From Massilia timonae CCUG 45783 (GTDB taxonomy: Bacteria; Pseudomonadota; Gammaproteobacteria; Burkholderiales; Burkholderiaceae_D): DNA of 64,000 nt. This document shows, piece after piece, positions 23,787-30,778 of the stretch. How positions within the stretch are numbered: the first letter of the stretch is position 1; every line of letters begins with the position of its first letter. Position numbers and translations under genes: made by a program. The DNA is taken from positions 340,459-404,458 of the forward strand of contig NZ_JH992923.1 in assembly GCF_000315425.1 (NCBI RefSeq), in the 5' to 3' direction. The notes beneath the pieces are model-generated. The model was not told where the DNA came from. It did no database searches and was given only the letters and a program-made list of their open reading frames with translations.

Positions 23787-24998
23787 ATGTCCACATCACC
23801 GTCTTCACCTTCCACGATATCCCCCGCCGCTTCCGGCACCGTCATGCAAATCCTGTTCTCGGTCGCCTTCGTTCACCTGCTGAACGACTGCGTGCAGGCC
23901 GTGCTGCCGTCGATCTATCCGCTCCTGAAGCATGAATTCGACCTGACCTTCGCCCAGGTCGGCCTGATCACCCTGACTTTCCAGTGCACCGCCTCGCTGC
24001 TGCAGCCCTGGATCGGCCTGTACACCGACAGGCGTCCGATCCCCTTCCTGCTGCCGGCCGGGATGTGCGTGACCCTGCTCGGCGTCGGCCTGCTGGCCTG
24101 GGCCGGCAGCTTCCCGATGCTGCTCACCGCGGCGGCGATGATCGGCATCGGTTCCTCGACCTTCCACCCCGAGGCCTCGCGCGTGGCGCGCCTGGCCTCG
24201 GGCGGGCGCTTCGGCTTCGCCCAGTCGCTGTTCCAGGTCGGCGGCAACGCCGGCTCGGCGCTCGGACCGCTGCTGGCGGCGGCCATCGTGGTCGGACGCG
24301 GGCAGGGCGAGATCGCCTGGTTCATGCTGCTGGTGCTGGTCGCGGTGGCGGTGCTGGTCGGCGTCAGCCGCTGGTACAGCAACCACCTGATGAACATGGT
24401 CAAGAAGGCCGCGCAGCACGCGGGACCAAAGCTGCCGCGCAAGAAGGTGGTCCAGGCCCTGGTGGTGCTGGCGCTGCTGGTCTTCTCCAAGTACATCTAC
24501 ATGGCCAGCCTGCAGACCTATTACACGTTCTTCCTGATCGAGAAATTCCACCTGCCGGTCGGCACTGCCCAGCTTTACCTGTTCCTGTTCCTGGCTTCGG
24601 TCGCCGCGGGCACCTTCGCCGGCGGCCCGATCGGCGACAAGATCGGCCGCAAGCGCGTGATCTGGTTCTCGATCCTGGGCGCGGCGCCGTTCACCATCAT
24701 GCTGCCGTATGCGAACCTGTTCTGGACCGGCGTGCTGTCGGTCGTGATCGGGCTGGTGATGTCGTCGGCCTTCTCGGCCATCGTCGTCTTCGCCCAGGAG
24801 CTGGTGCCGGGCAAGGTGGGCCTGATCTCGGGCATCTTCTTCGGCCTGATGTTCGGCATCAGCGGCGTCGGCGCGGCGGCCATGGGCCATATCGCCGACA
24901 TCCACGGCATCGAGCAGGTGTACCGGATCGCGTCCTTCCTGCCGCTGCTGGGCATCATGGCGGCGCTGCTGCCGAAGATCGAAGGGGCGAAGCGGTAG
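23787..24998 (+). CDS. MFS transporter, fosmidomycin-resistance (Fsr) type
   Basis: 403 aa with 12 membrane helices. Fsr-like signatures are FVHLLNDCVQAVLPSIYPLLK in helix 1, STFHPEASRVARLASGGR after helix 4 and the long central basic loop NMVKKAAQHAGPKLPRKK. In E. coli Fsr exports fosmidomycin; physiological substrates are unknown. Start ATG 23787 (MSTSPSSPS) lacks a strong RBS; an upstream start at 23736 is possible but gives a non-transporter N-terminus. It lies after a hairpin, so it may be independent of the glucan operon. Confidence 0.88.
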   Translation: MSTSPSSPSTISPAASGTVMQILFSVAFVHLLNDCVQAVLPSIYPLLKHEFDLTFAQVGLITLTFQCTASLLQPWIGLYTDRRPIPFLLPAGMCVTLLGVGLLAWAGSFPMLLTAAAMIGIGSSTFHPEASRVARLASGGRFGFAQSLFQVGGNAGSALGPLLAAAIVVGRGQGEIAWFMLLVLVAVAVLVGVSRWYSNHLMNMVKKAAQHAGPKLPRKKVVQALVVLALLVFSKYIYMASLQTYYTFFLIEKFHLPVGTAQLYLFLFLASVAAGTFAGGPIGDKIGRKRVIWFSILGAAPFTIMLPYANLFWTGVLSVVIGLVMSSAFSAIVVFAQELVPGKVGLISGIFFGLMFGISGVGAAAMGHIADIHGIEQVYRIASFLPLLGIMAALLPKIEGAKR

Positions 24999-25026
24999 TA
25001 TCGTGCATTCACCAAGGGAGATTGCC

Positions 25027-25863
25027 ATGAACCTGAACGACATCCAGCGCATCGCCGCCTTCGACGACAACGGCCAGGGCGGCAATCCGGCCGGCGTCTG
25101 GATCGGCGCCGCCCTGCCGCCGGCCGCCGAGATGGCCCGGATCGCGCACGCGGTCGGGTTCTCGGAAACCGCCTTCGCCGCGCCGGAGGGCGAGGCTTGG
25201 CGGGTGCGCTATTTTTCGCCCGAATCCGAGGTGCCGTTCTGCGGCCACGCCACCATCGCCCTCGGCGCCGCGCTGGCCCGCGCCCACGGCGACGGCCGCT
25301 ACGCGCTGACCCTGAACGCGGCCAGCATCACGGTCGAGGGGCGGCGCGAGGGCGAGCGGGTGCACGCGGCGCTGCAGTCGCCGCCGACCTGGAGCCGGGC
25401 GGCCGAGCCGCAACTGGTCGATGCGGCGCTGGCGCTGTTCGGCTACACCCGGGCCGATCTCGATCCGCGCATCGCGCCGGCGCTGGCCCATGGCGGCGCC
25501 GACCACCTGGTGCTGGCGCTGTCGAGCCGCGCGCTGCTCGCGGCGATGCGCTACGAGCTGGACGCCGGCCGGGCGCTGATGCTGGGACACGGCCTGGTGA
25601 CGGTTGTACTGGTCTGGGCCGAGCATCCGCAGCTATTCCACACCCGCAATCCCTTCGCCTCGGGCGGCGTCTATGAAGATCCGGCCACCGGCGCCGGCAC
25701 CGCGGCACTGGCCGGCTACCTGCGCGACATCGGCTGGCCGCATGGCGGACGGATCGAGATCGTCCAGGGCGAAGACATGGGCGCGCGTTCGCGTTTGACG
25801 GCCGAGATCGGCGACGAGGCGGGCGGTTCGATCCGCGTGTCAGGAACGGCGAGGTTGATGTAA
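25027..25863 (+). CDS. PhzF-family isomerase/epimerase
   Basis: 278 aa, shared two-lobed diaminopimelate-epimerase-like fold. N-terminal F-D-D-N-GQGGNPAGV, catalytic Glu E47 in GFSETAF, second signature YFSPESEVPFCGHATIA, and C-terminal GGVYEDPATGAGTAALAGYL with the anion-binding loop. No phenazine genes are near, so this is one of the many PhzF-like proteins of unknown substrate. Start ATG 25027 after AAGGAGATTGCC, 28 bp behind the Fsr-like transporter and likely co-transcribed with it. Confidence 0.9.
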   Translation: MNLNDIQRIAAFDDNGQGGNPAGVWIGAALPPAAEMARIAHAVGFSETAFAAPEGEAWRVRYFSPESEVPFCGHATIALGAALARAHGDGRYALTLNAASITVEGRREGERVHAALQSPPTWSRAAEPQLVDAALALFGYTRADLDPRIAPALAHGGADHLVLALSSRALLAAMRYELDAGRALMLGHGLVTVVLVWAEHPQLFHTRNPFASGGVYEDPATGAGTAALAGYLRDIGWPHGGRIEIVQGEDMGARSRLTAEIGDEAGGSIRVSGTARLM

Positions 25864-26051
25864 AGCAATACTTGTGATTTCTGGTGGTTTTCGTTGGGCA
25901 AAGCCAACAACTTTGTCATAAAACTACTGGTGTACTTACTATTAAATAGAGGGCAAAAAGCACGCCTGCTCAACAGTTCGAATTTCCGTGAGCGGATTGA
26001 TAATTTGATCCAGACCAAACCTGTTTCAACTTACCAACCAGGAGTACCGCC

Positions 26052-26834
26052 ATGGAGCTGTTTCCAGCAGCCGTGTTCACCCCCCCGAAAGCGACCCGTC
26101 CGCGCACCGCGCGCGCGCCGGTCGCTGGAGGCGCGATCGAGCGTTTGCCGTTCACCGTCCGCCGGGTAGAAACCGAAGCGGATCTTCTCAAGGCCGTGCG
26201 CATCCGCCACGCCGCCTATGCCCGCCATGTCCCGGATTTCGCCCGCAGCCTGGCGCAGCCCGAGGCGGCCGACTACGATGCCGACACCATCGTCCTGCTG
26301 GCCGAGTCCAAGCTGGACGGCACGCCGATCGGGAGCACCCGCATCCGCACCAACCTCTACCGCCCCCTGGGCGTCGAGGAATCGATCGTCCTGCCCGCCT
26401 GGCTGCAGGGCAAGCGCCTGGTCGAGGCGACCCGCCTCGGCATCGACGAAGGCCGGGTCGGCCGCATGGTCAAGATTGCACTGATCAAGGCCTGCTTCAT
26501 GTATTGCGAAGACAACGCTATCGATTACTCGGTGGCGACCGGCCGTCCACCCGTGGACAGGCAATACGATCAGCTGATGTTCGTCGACGTGTTCCCTGAA
26601 TTGGGTCTGGTGCCGCTGCGTCACGTGGGCAATATCCCGCATCGCATCATGGCGTTCGAGATCGCCACCTTCCAGCAGCGCTGGGCCGAGGCGCGCCACC
26701 CGATGCTGAACTTCTTCTTCAATACCCACCATCCGGACATCGACGTCGGTCCGGTCGCGCCGTCATCGCTGGCGCTGCCGCAGCGCCCGTTGCCGCCGGC
26801 CAGCCGGCCACGCGTCGAACTGGCGTTCGCCTGA
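26052..26834 (+). CDS. GNAT-fold acyltransferase, FeeM/N-acyl amino acid synthase-like
   Basis: 260 aa. After a 40-residue Pro/Arg-rich head there is an acyl-homoserine-lactone-synthase-like GNAT core (about 40-220). It has RIRHAAYARHVPDF, ESKLDGTPIGSTRIRTN, LVEATRLGIDEGRVGRMVKIALIKACF and FVDVFPELGLVPLRHVGNIPHRIM. This pattern matches FeeM-like long-chain N-acyl amino acid synthases, which use acyl-ACP. The 190-bp upstream region is markedly AT-rich and has no gene. RBS AGGAG at 26040. The product could be a signal or surfactant-like lipid; an ordinary acetyltransferase remains possible. Confidence 0.6.
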   Translation: MELFPAAVFTPPKATRPRTARAPVAGGAIERLPFTVRRVETEADLLKAVRIRHAAYARHVPDFARSLAQPEAADYDADTIVLLAESKLDGTPIGSTRIRTNLYRPLGVEESIVLPAWLQGKRLVEATRLGIDEGRVGRMVKIALIKACFMYCEDNAIDYSVATGRPPVDRQYDQLMFVDVFPELGLVPLRHVGNIPHRIMAFEIATFQQRWAEARHPMLNFFFNTHHPDIDVGPVAPSSLALPQRPLPPASRPRVELAFA

Positions 26835-26883
26835 TGTTCGACTGATTCTCTCCTGATCGTGTTCCGGTCCGGCGGTGACGCCG

Positions 26884-27282
26884 TCAGCCGGGATCGCGGG
26901 GCGCAGCCTTGACGGGCTGCGCCCCGTTGCGTTCCTGCTCGGCCAGCTCGCGTGCGAGGGCCCGGGCCAGGTCGTGGTCCAGGAAAAACGTGAGGAAGGT
27001 GCGGATGGCCGCGATCGCGGCCAGCCGTCCCAGTTCGTCCCAGCCGGGCGCGATCGTGGTGCCGACGATGTCGGCGGCAAGCTGGAAGGTGAGGGCGACC
27101 ACCAGCCAGTCGCCGAAGCCGATGAAGGCCGCGTGCACCCGCGCCGGCGTGGCGGCGCCCCGCAGGCACAGTGCCAGCACGCGCGCCAGCGCCTCCAGCG
27201 CGCCGGCGGCCACGGTCAGCACCGCGAGCGCGTCGAGGGCAAGCGCGATCCAGCCGGCGGTCGCATGCACCAGCGCTTCCAT
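26884..27282 (-). CDS. DUF1622 family membrane protein
   Basis: 132 aa with three hydrophobic segments (about 12-38, 53-72, 82-102). Family marks are GDWLVVALTFQLAADIVGTTIAPGWDELG and AAIRTFLTFFLDHDLARALARELAE. Inner membrane. Members are often near stress or transport genes but no activity is established. Monocistronic, convergent with the FeeM-like gene. The reading frame on the opposite strand is also open but lacks family similarity. Confidence 0.8.
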   Translation of the reverse strand: MEALVHATAGWIALALDALAVLTVAAGALEALARVLALCLRGAATPARVHAAFIGFGDWLVVALTFQLAADIVGTTIAPGWDELGRLAAIAAIRTFLTFFLDHDLARALARELAEQERNGAQPVKAAPRDPG

Positions 27283-27502
27283 CCCGTTCTTTCATTTTGG
27301 GCCAGTCACGATCATAAGCATTCTTCGGGTGCGCGCGGTAGTGGACCTTGGCCGTAGCGCTGTCGACGCACGACGTTCTTGACGAGGCAGGGGCACAAAA
27401 CGCGGCGCTGACTGTCTACACACCATCAGCAGTGCGAAGCGCACCGGCGAATGGCGCCGGGGCGGCCCTGATGTTCCACCCCCTAGCTCCGAGAGGTCAG
27501 TC

Positions 27503-28351
27503 ATGAAGACATTCACGCGCAGCCCCCGCAGTCTCGCCATCGCCGCGGCGCTGCTCTGTTCACCGCTCGCCGCGGCGCAAGACGTGCTCCCAGTCGAATT
27601 ACTCGAGGAACGCAATCTGGTGGGCCTGGGTGTGTTCGCGGTGCCCGACTATTACGGCTCGTCCGATTACCAGGCCGCCGTGGCGCCGGTGTTGCACTAC
27701 AACTTCGGGTCCGACCGCTACGTCCGGGTGCTCGGGCCGGAGATCATGGCCAACCTGGTGCCGCGCAAGGACTGGCGCGCCGGTCCGCTGATTCGCTGGC
27801 GCATGCGGCGCGACGACGATGTCGACGACGAGATCGTCTCGCGCATGCGTCCGGTCGCCACGGCCACCGAGATCGGCGCCTTCGTCGCCTATCACATGCC
27901 GCTGACGCAAGGCCAGCCAATGCACAAGCTGGTGTTCAGCGCCGACGTGGTCGGCAACACCAATAATGTGTACAACGGCGCCACCGGCAACGTGCGCGTC
28001 AACTACATCCACCCCTTCCCGCAGCCGGTCGCCGGCATGCAGCTGATCGGCAGCATCGGTTTTGGCCTGTTCTTCGCCAGTAACGACTTCAACCGCAAGT
28101 ACTTCGGCGTCGGGGGAGGCGACGACTTCCTGTACCCGGAGCGGCTCGGCGTGCCCTATGACCCCGACCCGTCGGTCACCTCGATCAAGATTCCCTTCAG
28201 CCTGACGACCCAGCTGAACCCGGAATGGCTGATGACGGTCGGCGGGCGTTATGAGCGGCTGCTGGACGACGCCAAGGACAGCCCGGTGGTGGAGGGCCGC
28301 GGCGACGCCGACCAGTGGACGGTGGGGATCGCGTTCTCCTACCTGTTCTGA
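27503..28351 (+). CDS. MipA/OmpV-family outer-membrane protein
   Basis: 282 aa with signal peptide MKTFTRSPRSLAIAAALLCSPLAAAQ. The beta-barrel has the MipA/OmpV opening NLVGLGVFAVPDYYGSSDYQAAVAPVLHYNF and GPLIRWRMRRDDDVDD, and ends DQWTVGIAFSYLF with terminal Phe. Family members serve as scaffold for murein synthase MltA/PBP1b in E. coli or as general porin-like proteins. RBS GAGAGG before ATG 27503. Convergent with the following operon; a GC-rich inverted repeat lies between (about 28367-28395). Confidence 0.88.
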   Translation: MKTFTRSPRSLAIAAALLCSPLAAAQDVLPVELLEERNLVGLGVFAVPDYYGSSDYQAAVAPVLHYNFGSDRYVRVLGPEIMANLVPRKDWRAGPLIRWRMRRDDDVDDEIVSRMRPVATATEIGAFVAYHMPLTQGQPMHKLVFSADVVGNTNNVYNGATGNVRVNYIHPFPQPVAGMQLIGSIGFGLFFASNDFNRKYFGVGGGDDFLYPERLGVPYDPDPSVTSIKIPFSLTTQLNPEWLMTVGGRYERLLDDAKDSPVVEGRGDADQWTVGIAFSYLF

Positions 28352-28409
28352 GAACGGCAGGGCGGCATGCCGGCGGGCGTTCCGACTCGCCGGCGCTGCC
28401 GGCGCGTCG

Positions 28410-29213
28410 CTATCTGGCGAACAGGAAGGTCACGCTCAGGCGCAGGCCCCAGTCGCGCGGCCCGCCGCTCGGGCTGTCGGCCCAGTAACGCAGGCCGGCG
28501 CCGATCGATATCGGTTGCCGGCCGACCTTGATCAGCTTGCTGGCGGTGACGATGACCGGCACCGACCACTGTTCCTGCTTCCAGTCGTAGCTGGACTCGG
28601 TGTTGATGCCGAAGGTCCAGGCGGTTCTGGTGGTGTAGTTGAGGAAGGGCTGGACGAAGGTGGCGCTGACGTTCGGCCGGTCGTCATGGCCGGCGAAGGA
28701 CCAGATGTGATTGGCCAGCGCGCCATAAGTCCACGGACCGTGCTGCCTGACCACCACGCCGGTCGGGCCGATGCCCCACTGGCGCGCGCTGAGGGCGCTC
28801 TCGCTGCCGGTGGGCAGCAGGAACACGGGCCCCGCGCCCCAGACGATGCCGTGCGCCGCGGGCCGCGACGGCGAGATGAAGAAGCTCTGGGTGATGTCGC
28901 CGATGCCGTGCTGGCTGCCGGCGCCGGGCGCCAGGTCGTGCTGGCTGACCAGCGGCGCGATGGTGCGGCTGATCAGGGTCCAATCCGGGTCGAGCGTGAC
29001 CGGCACCACCGGCTGCACGTTCATGGTGTACCTGCGGCCGTCGCGCGTGGGACCATCGTGCCGGTCATAATTGGATTGCAGCGGCACGCTGATCATCGCG
29101 GCCACGGGATTGGCGAGCTTCCTGGCCAGCTCTTGTTCCTCCTGCGCGCGGACGGGCTGGCAGGAGAGCCAGGCCAGGCCGGCCGCCGTCGCGCAAGCGC
29201 GCCTCGTTCTCAT
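28410..29213 (-). CDS. Outer-membrane beta-barrel protein, Phenol_MetA_deg-like
   Basis: 267 aa with signal peptide MRTRRACATAAGLAWLSCQPVRAQ. The body alternates amphipathic strands (VAAMISVPLQSNYDR, WTLISRTIAPLVSQ, GIGDITQSFFISPS, GIVWGAGPVFLLPT, RPNVSATFVQPFLNYTT) and ends DWGLRLSVTFLFAR. This resembles the 'transporter/SphA' barrel family linked to aromatic degradation, whose function is mostly unproved. Start ATG 29213 overlaps the upstream gene's stop by ATGA. Third gene of an operon with a DUF2092 protein and an Asn/Val-repeat protein. The operon may build or maintain an envelope structure. Confidence 0.65.
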   Translation of the reverse strand: MRTRRACATAAGLAWLSCQPVRAQEEQELARKLANPVAAMISVPLQSNYDRHDGPTRDGRRYTMNVQPVVPVTLDPDWTLISRTIAPLVSQHDLAPGAGSQHGIGDITQSFFISPSRPAAHGIVWGAGPVFLLPTGSESALSARQWGIGPTGVVVRQHGPWTYGALANHIWSFAGHDDRPNVSATFVQPFLNYTTRTAWTFGINTESSYDWKQEQWSVPVIVTASKLIKVGRQPISIGAGLRYWADSPSGGPRDWGLRLSVTFLFAR

Positions 29214-29689
29214 CCTGGAGGCGCGACCACGACGTAGTTCACGCTGGTGCCCGCGTACTGCGGCTGGTACCAGGTGCTGCCGCACTGCTGGTAGGTGACC
29301 CCGGCCCGGACCACGGCCACGCAGGACGACGGGATCGAATATGCCACCGAGCCGATCGCCGCCGCCGTCACCGCCACCGCGCCGGCCACCGCCAGCCCCG
29401 CGCCGGGGCGGTAGTAATCGTGGTCGACATCCACATTGATGTTGCGGTTGACGTTGACGTTGCGGTTGACGTTGGCGTGGCCGTTGACCGAGGTGCGGCT
29501 GACGCTGCTCGAGGCGTGGTAATTGCCGCCATAGGCGCCGCGATGCACCTGGGCGCTCCCGCTGCGGCTGACCGCCGCGCCGCCGACGCGTCCCGCGCCA
29601 CGCTGGGCGGCGGCCTCGTAGGCGATGACGACGACCGCCAGCGCGAGCAGCACACCGATGACGCGCCGATGTCCTGGAGTGAGCGGCAT
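29210..29689 (-). CDS. Exported Asn/Val-repeat protein of unknown function
   Basis: 159 aa starting at ATG 29689 (RBS GGGGGAGAA). An alternative ATG at 29707 overlaps the upstream stop. A signal-anchor (about 10-28) is followed by a Gly/Ser-rich stretch and an NVNRNVNVNRNINVDVDHDY repeat (about 73-92) coded by an 18-bp tandem repeat near 29435-29470. A second hydrophobic segment (AGAVAVTAAAIGSVAYSI) precedes a two-Cys module (SCVAVVRAGVTYQQCGSTWYQPQY) typical of short 'YXWYQP' periplasmic proteins. Function unknown. Translationally coupled to the barrel gene downstream. Confidence 0.7.
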   Translation of the reverse strand: MPLTPGHRRVIGVLLALAVVVIAYEAAAQRGAGRVGGAAVSRSGSAQVHRGAYGGNYHASSSVSRTSVNGHANVNRNVNVNRNINVDVDHDYYRPGAGLAVAGAVAVTAAAIGSVAYSIPSSCVAVVRAGVTYQQCGSTWYQPQYAGTSVNYVVVAPPG

Positions 29690-29703
29690 GGGTTCTCCCC
29701 CGT

Positions 29704-30522
29704 TCATTTGATGGACGCGACCTTGCCGTCGGCCGTCTGCAGCGCGATCTTCATCGCGCCCGGCGGCGGCCGGAAGGAGAAAGTGGCATCGGTGAAGCGC
29801 GGCGCGAGGTTCCAGCGCAGCCACACCGTATGGGTCGGTTCGCCCGGTTGCCCGCTGGCCGTGATCGCCAGCTTCAGGGGCAGCGGCGTCTTGCCGTCCT
29901 GGATCCATACCTGCCAGTCCACGCCTTCCTGGCGGTAGGCGTAGTGCCCGGCCTTCAGGCTGCCGACCGTCGCCGGGCCGATGTAATGCGCGGCCCGGAT
30001 GTCGGACACCGGCGCCTGTTCCGTCCCCCAGTAGAACAGGTCGGCGAGCGGCAGTTCGATGCCGTATTTCGTGCCCAGCGCGTCGACGGTCTCACGCAGG
30101 GTCGGCGGGGCCGCGACGGTGGCGTAATACTTGAGGCGCTGGCCGTAGACGGTCACCGACTTGCCGTCATAGAAGATCTGGCGCTGCTTGCGGTCGTTGG
30201 CGACGTCGACCTGGAGGCGGTCGGGCCGGCGCACCCTGAGGTTCGCCGTGCTGTCGAACTGCAGCTTCATGCCGTCGTCCATCACGGTCTCGGTGGTGGC
30301 GCGGCCGACGACTTCGAAAGCGGGCAGGGTGCGCAGGTAGGCGCCCATGGCGCCGAGGGCGGAAACGGCCTCGGGCTCGAGATCGGGCTGCGCGGCCGGG
30401 GCCGGGGCTGGGGGCGGGGCCGGCGCGGTGGACTGCGCCGGTGGCGCGTTCTGCGGCGCCGCCAGGCAGGCCAGCGGCATCCAGGCCGCGGCGCACAGGA
30501 ATCGGATCGGGACAGCCCGCAT
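29704..30522 (-). CDS. DUF2092 family exported protein
   Basis: 272 aa with signal peptide MRAVPIRFLCAAAWMPLACLA and a Pro/Ala-rich linker (about 24-50). The DUF2092 domain (about 55-272) shows GAYLRTLPAFEVVGRATTETVMDDGMKLQF, LRVRRPDRLQVDV, IFYDGKSVTVYG, and a C-terminal FTDATFSFRPPPGAMKI. The fold is LolA/LolB-like, so it may bind a hydrophobic ligand in the periplasm. RBS AAAGGAAAG. First gene of the three-gene operon; such DUF2092 genes are commonly followed by an N/V-repeat protein. Biological role unknown. Confidence 0.78.
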   Translation of the reverse strand: MRAVPIRFLCAAAWMPLACLAAPQNAPPAQSTAPAPPPAPAPAAQPDLEPEAVSALGAMGAYLRTLPAFEVVGRATTETVMDDGMKLQFDSTANLRVRRPDRLQVDVANDRKQRQIFYDGKSVTVYGQRLKYYATVAAPPTLRETVDALGTKYGIELPLADLFYWGTEQAPVSDIRAAHYIGPATVGSLKAGHYAYRQEGVDWQVWIQDGKTPLPLKLAITASGQPGEPTHTVWLRWNLAPRFTDATFSFRPPPGAMKIALQTADGKVASIK

Positions 30523-30778
30523 AGACTTTCCTTTCGTTTGCGAACAGACTACGCCGGGCCGTTTGATGCGCCGTGCGACCGGCCGCCATGGCACTAGTGA
30601 GCCATCGACGCGGCAGGCGCGCAATCGGACCTAAGCCTTACTGTCAATGACAAACCGTTGTGAAATCGCCCTGGCTGGCCTAATAATTGCATGACGGCAC
30701 TAGCGTAAAGCGGTATCCTTGCGCTTTAATGGCCCGCCGCTCGTCGCGCCGGGCCACCAGTGCCACCCAAGATCGTCC

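Noticed and set aside
26621..27295. 224-codon minus frame covering the FeeM-like 3' end
   Set aside because: It overlaps the DUF1622 frame in another register and has only shadow composition.
27297..27502. Missed gene in the 220-bp gap before mipA
   Set aside because: Short frames there lack start signals and protein-like composition; probably a promoter/leader region.
28352..28409. Bidirectional terminator between mipA and the barrel gene
   Set aside because: A GC-rich inverted repeat exists (GCCGGCG/CGCCGGC) but the sequence is so GC-rich that such pairs are expected by chance, and T-runs are absent.
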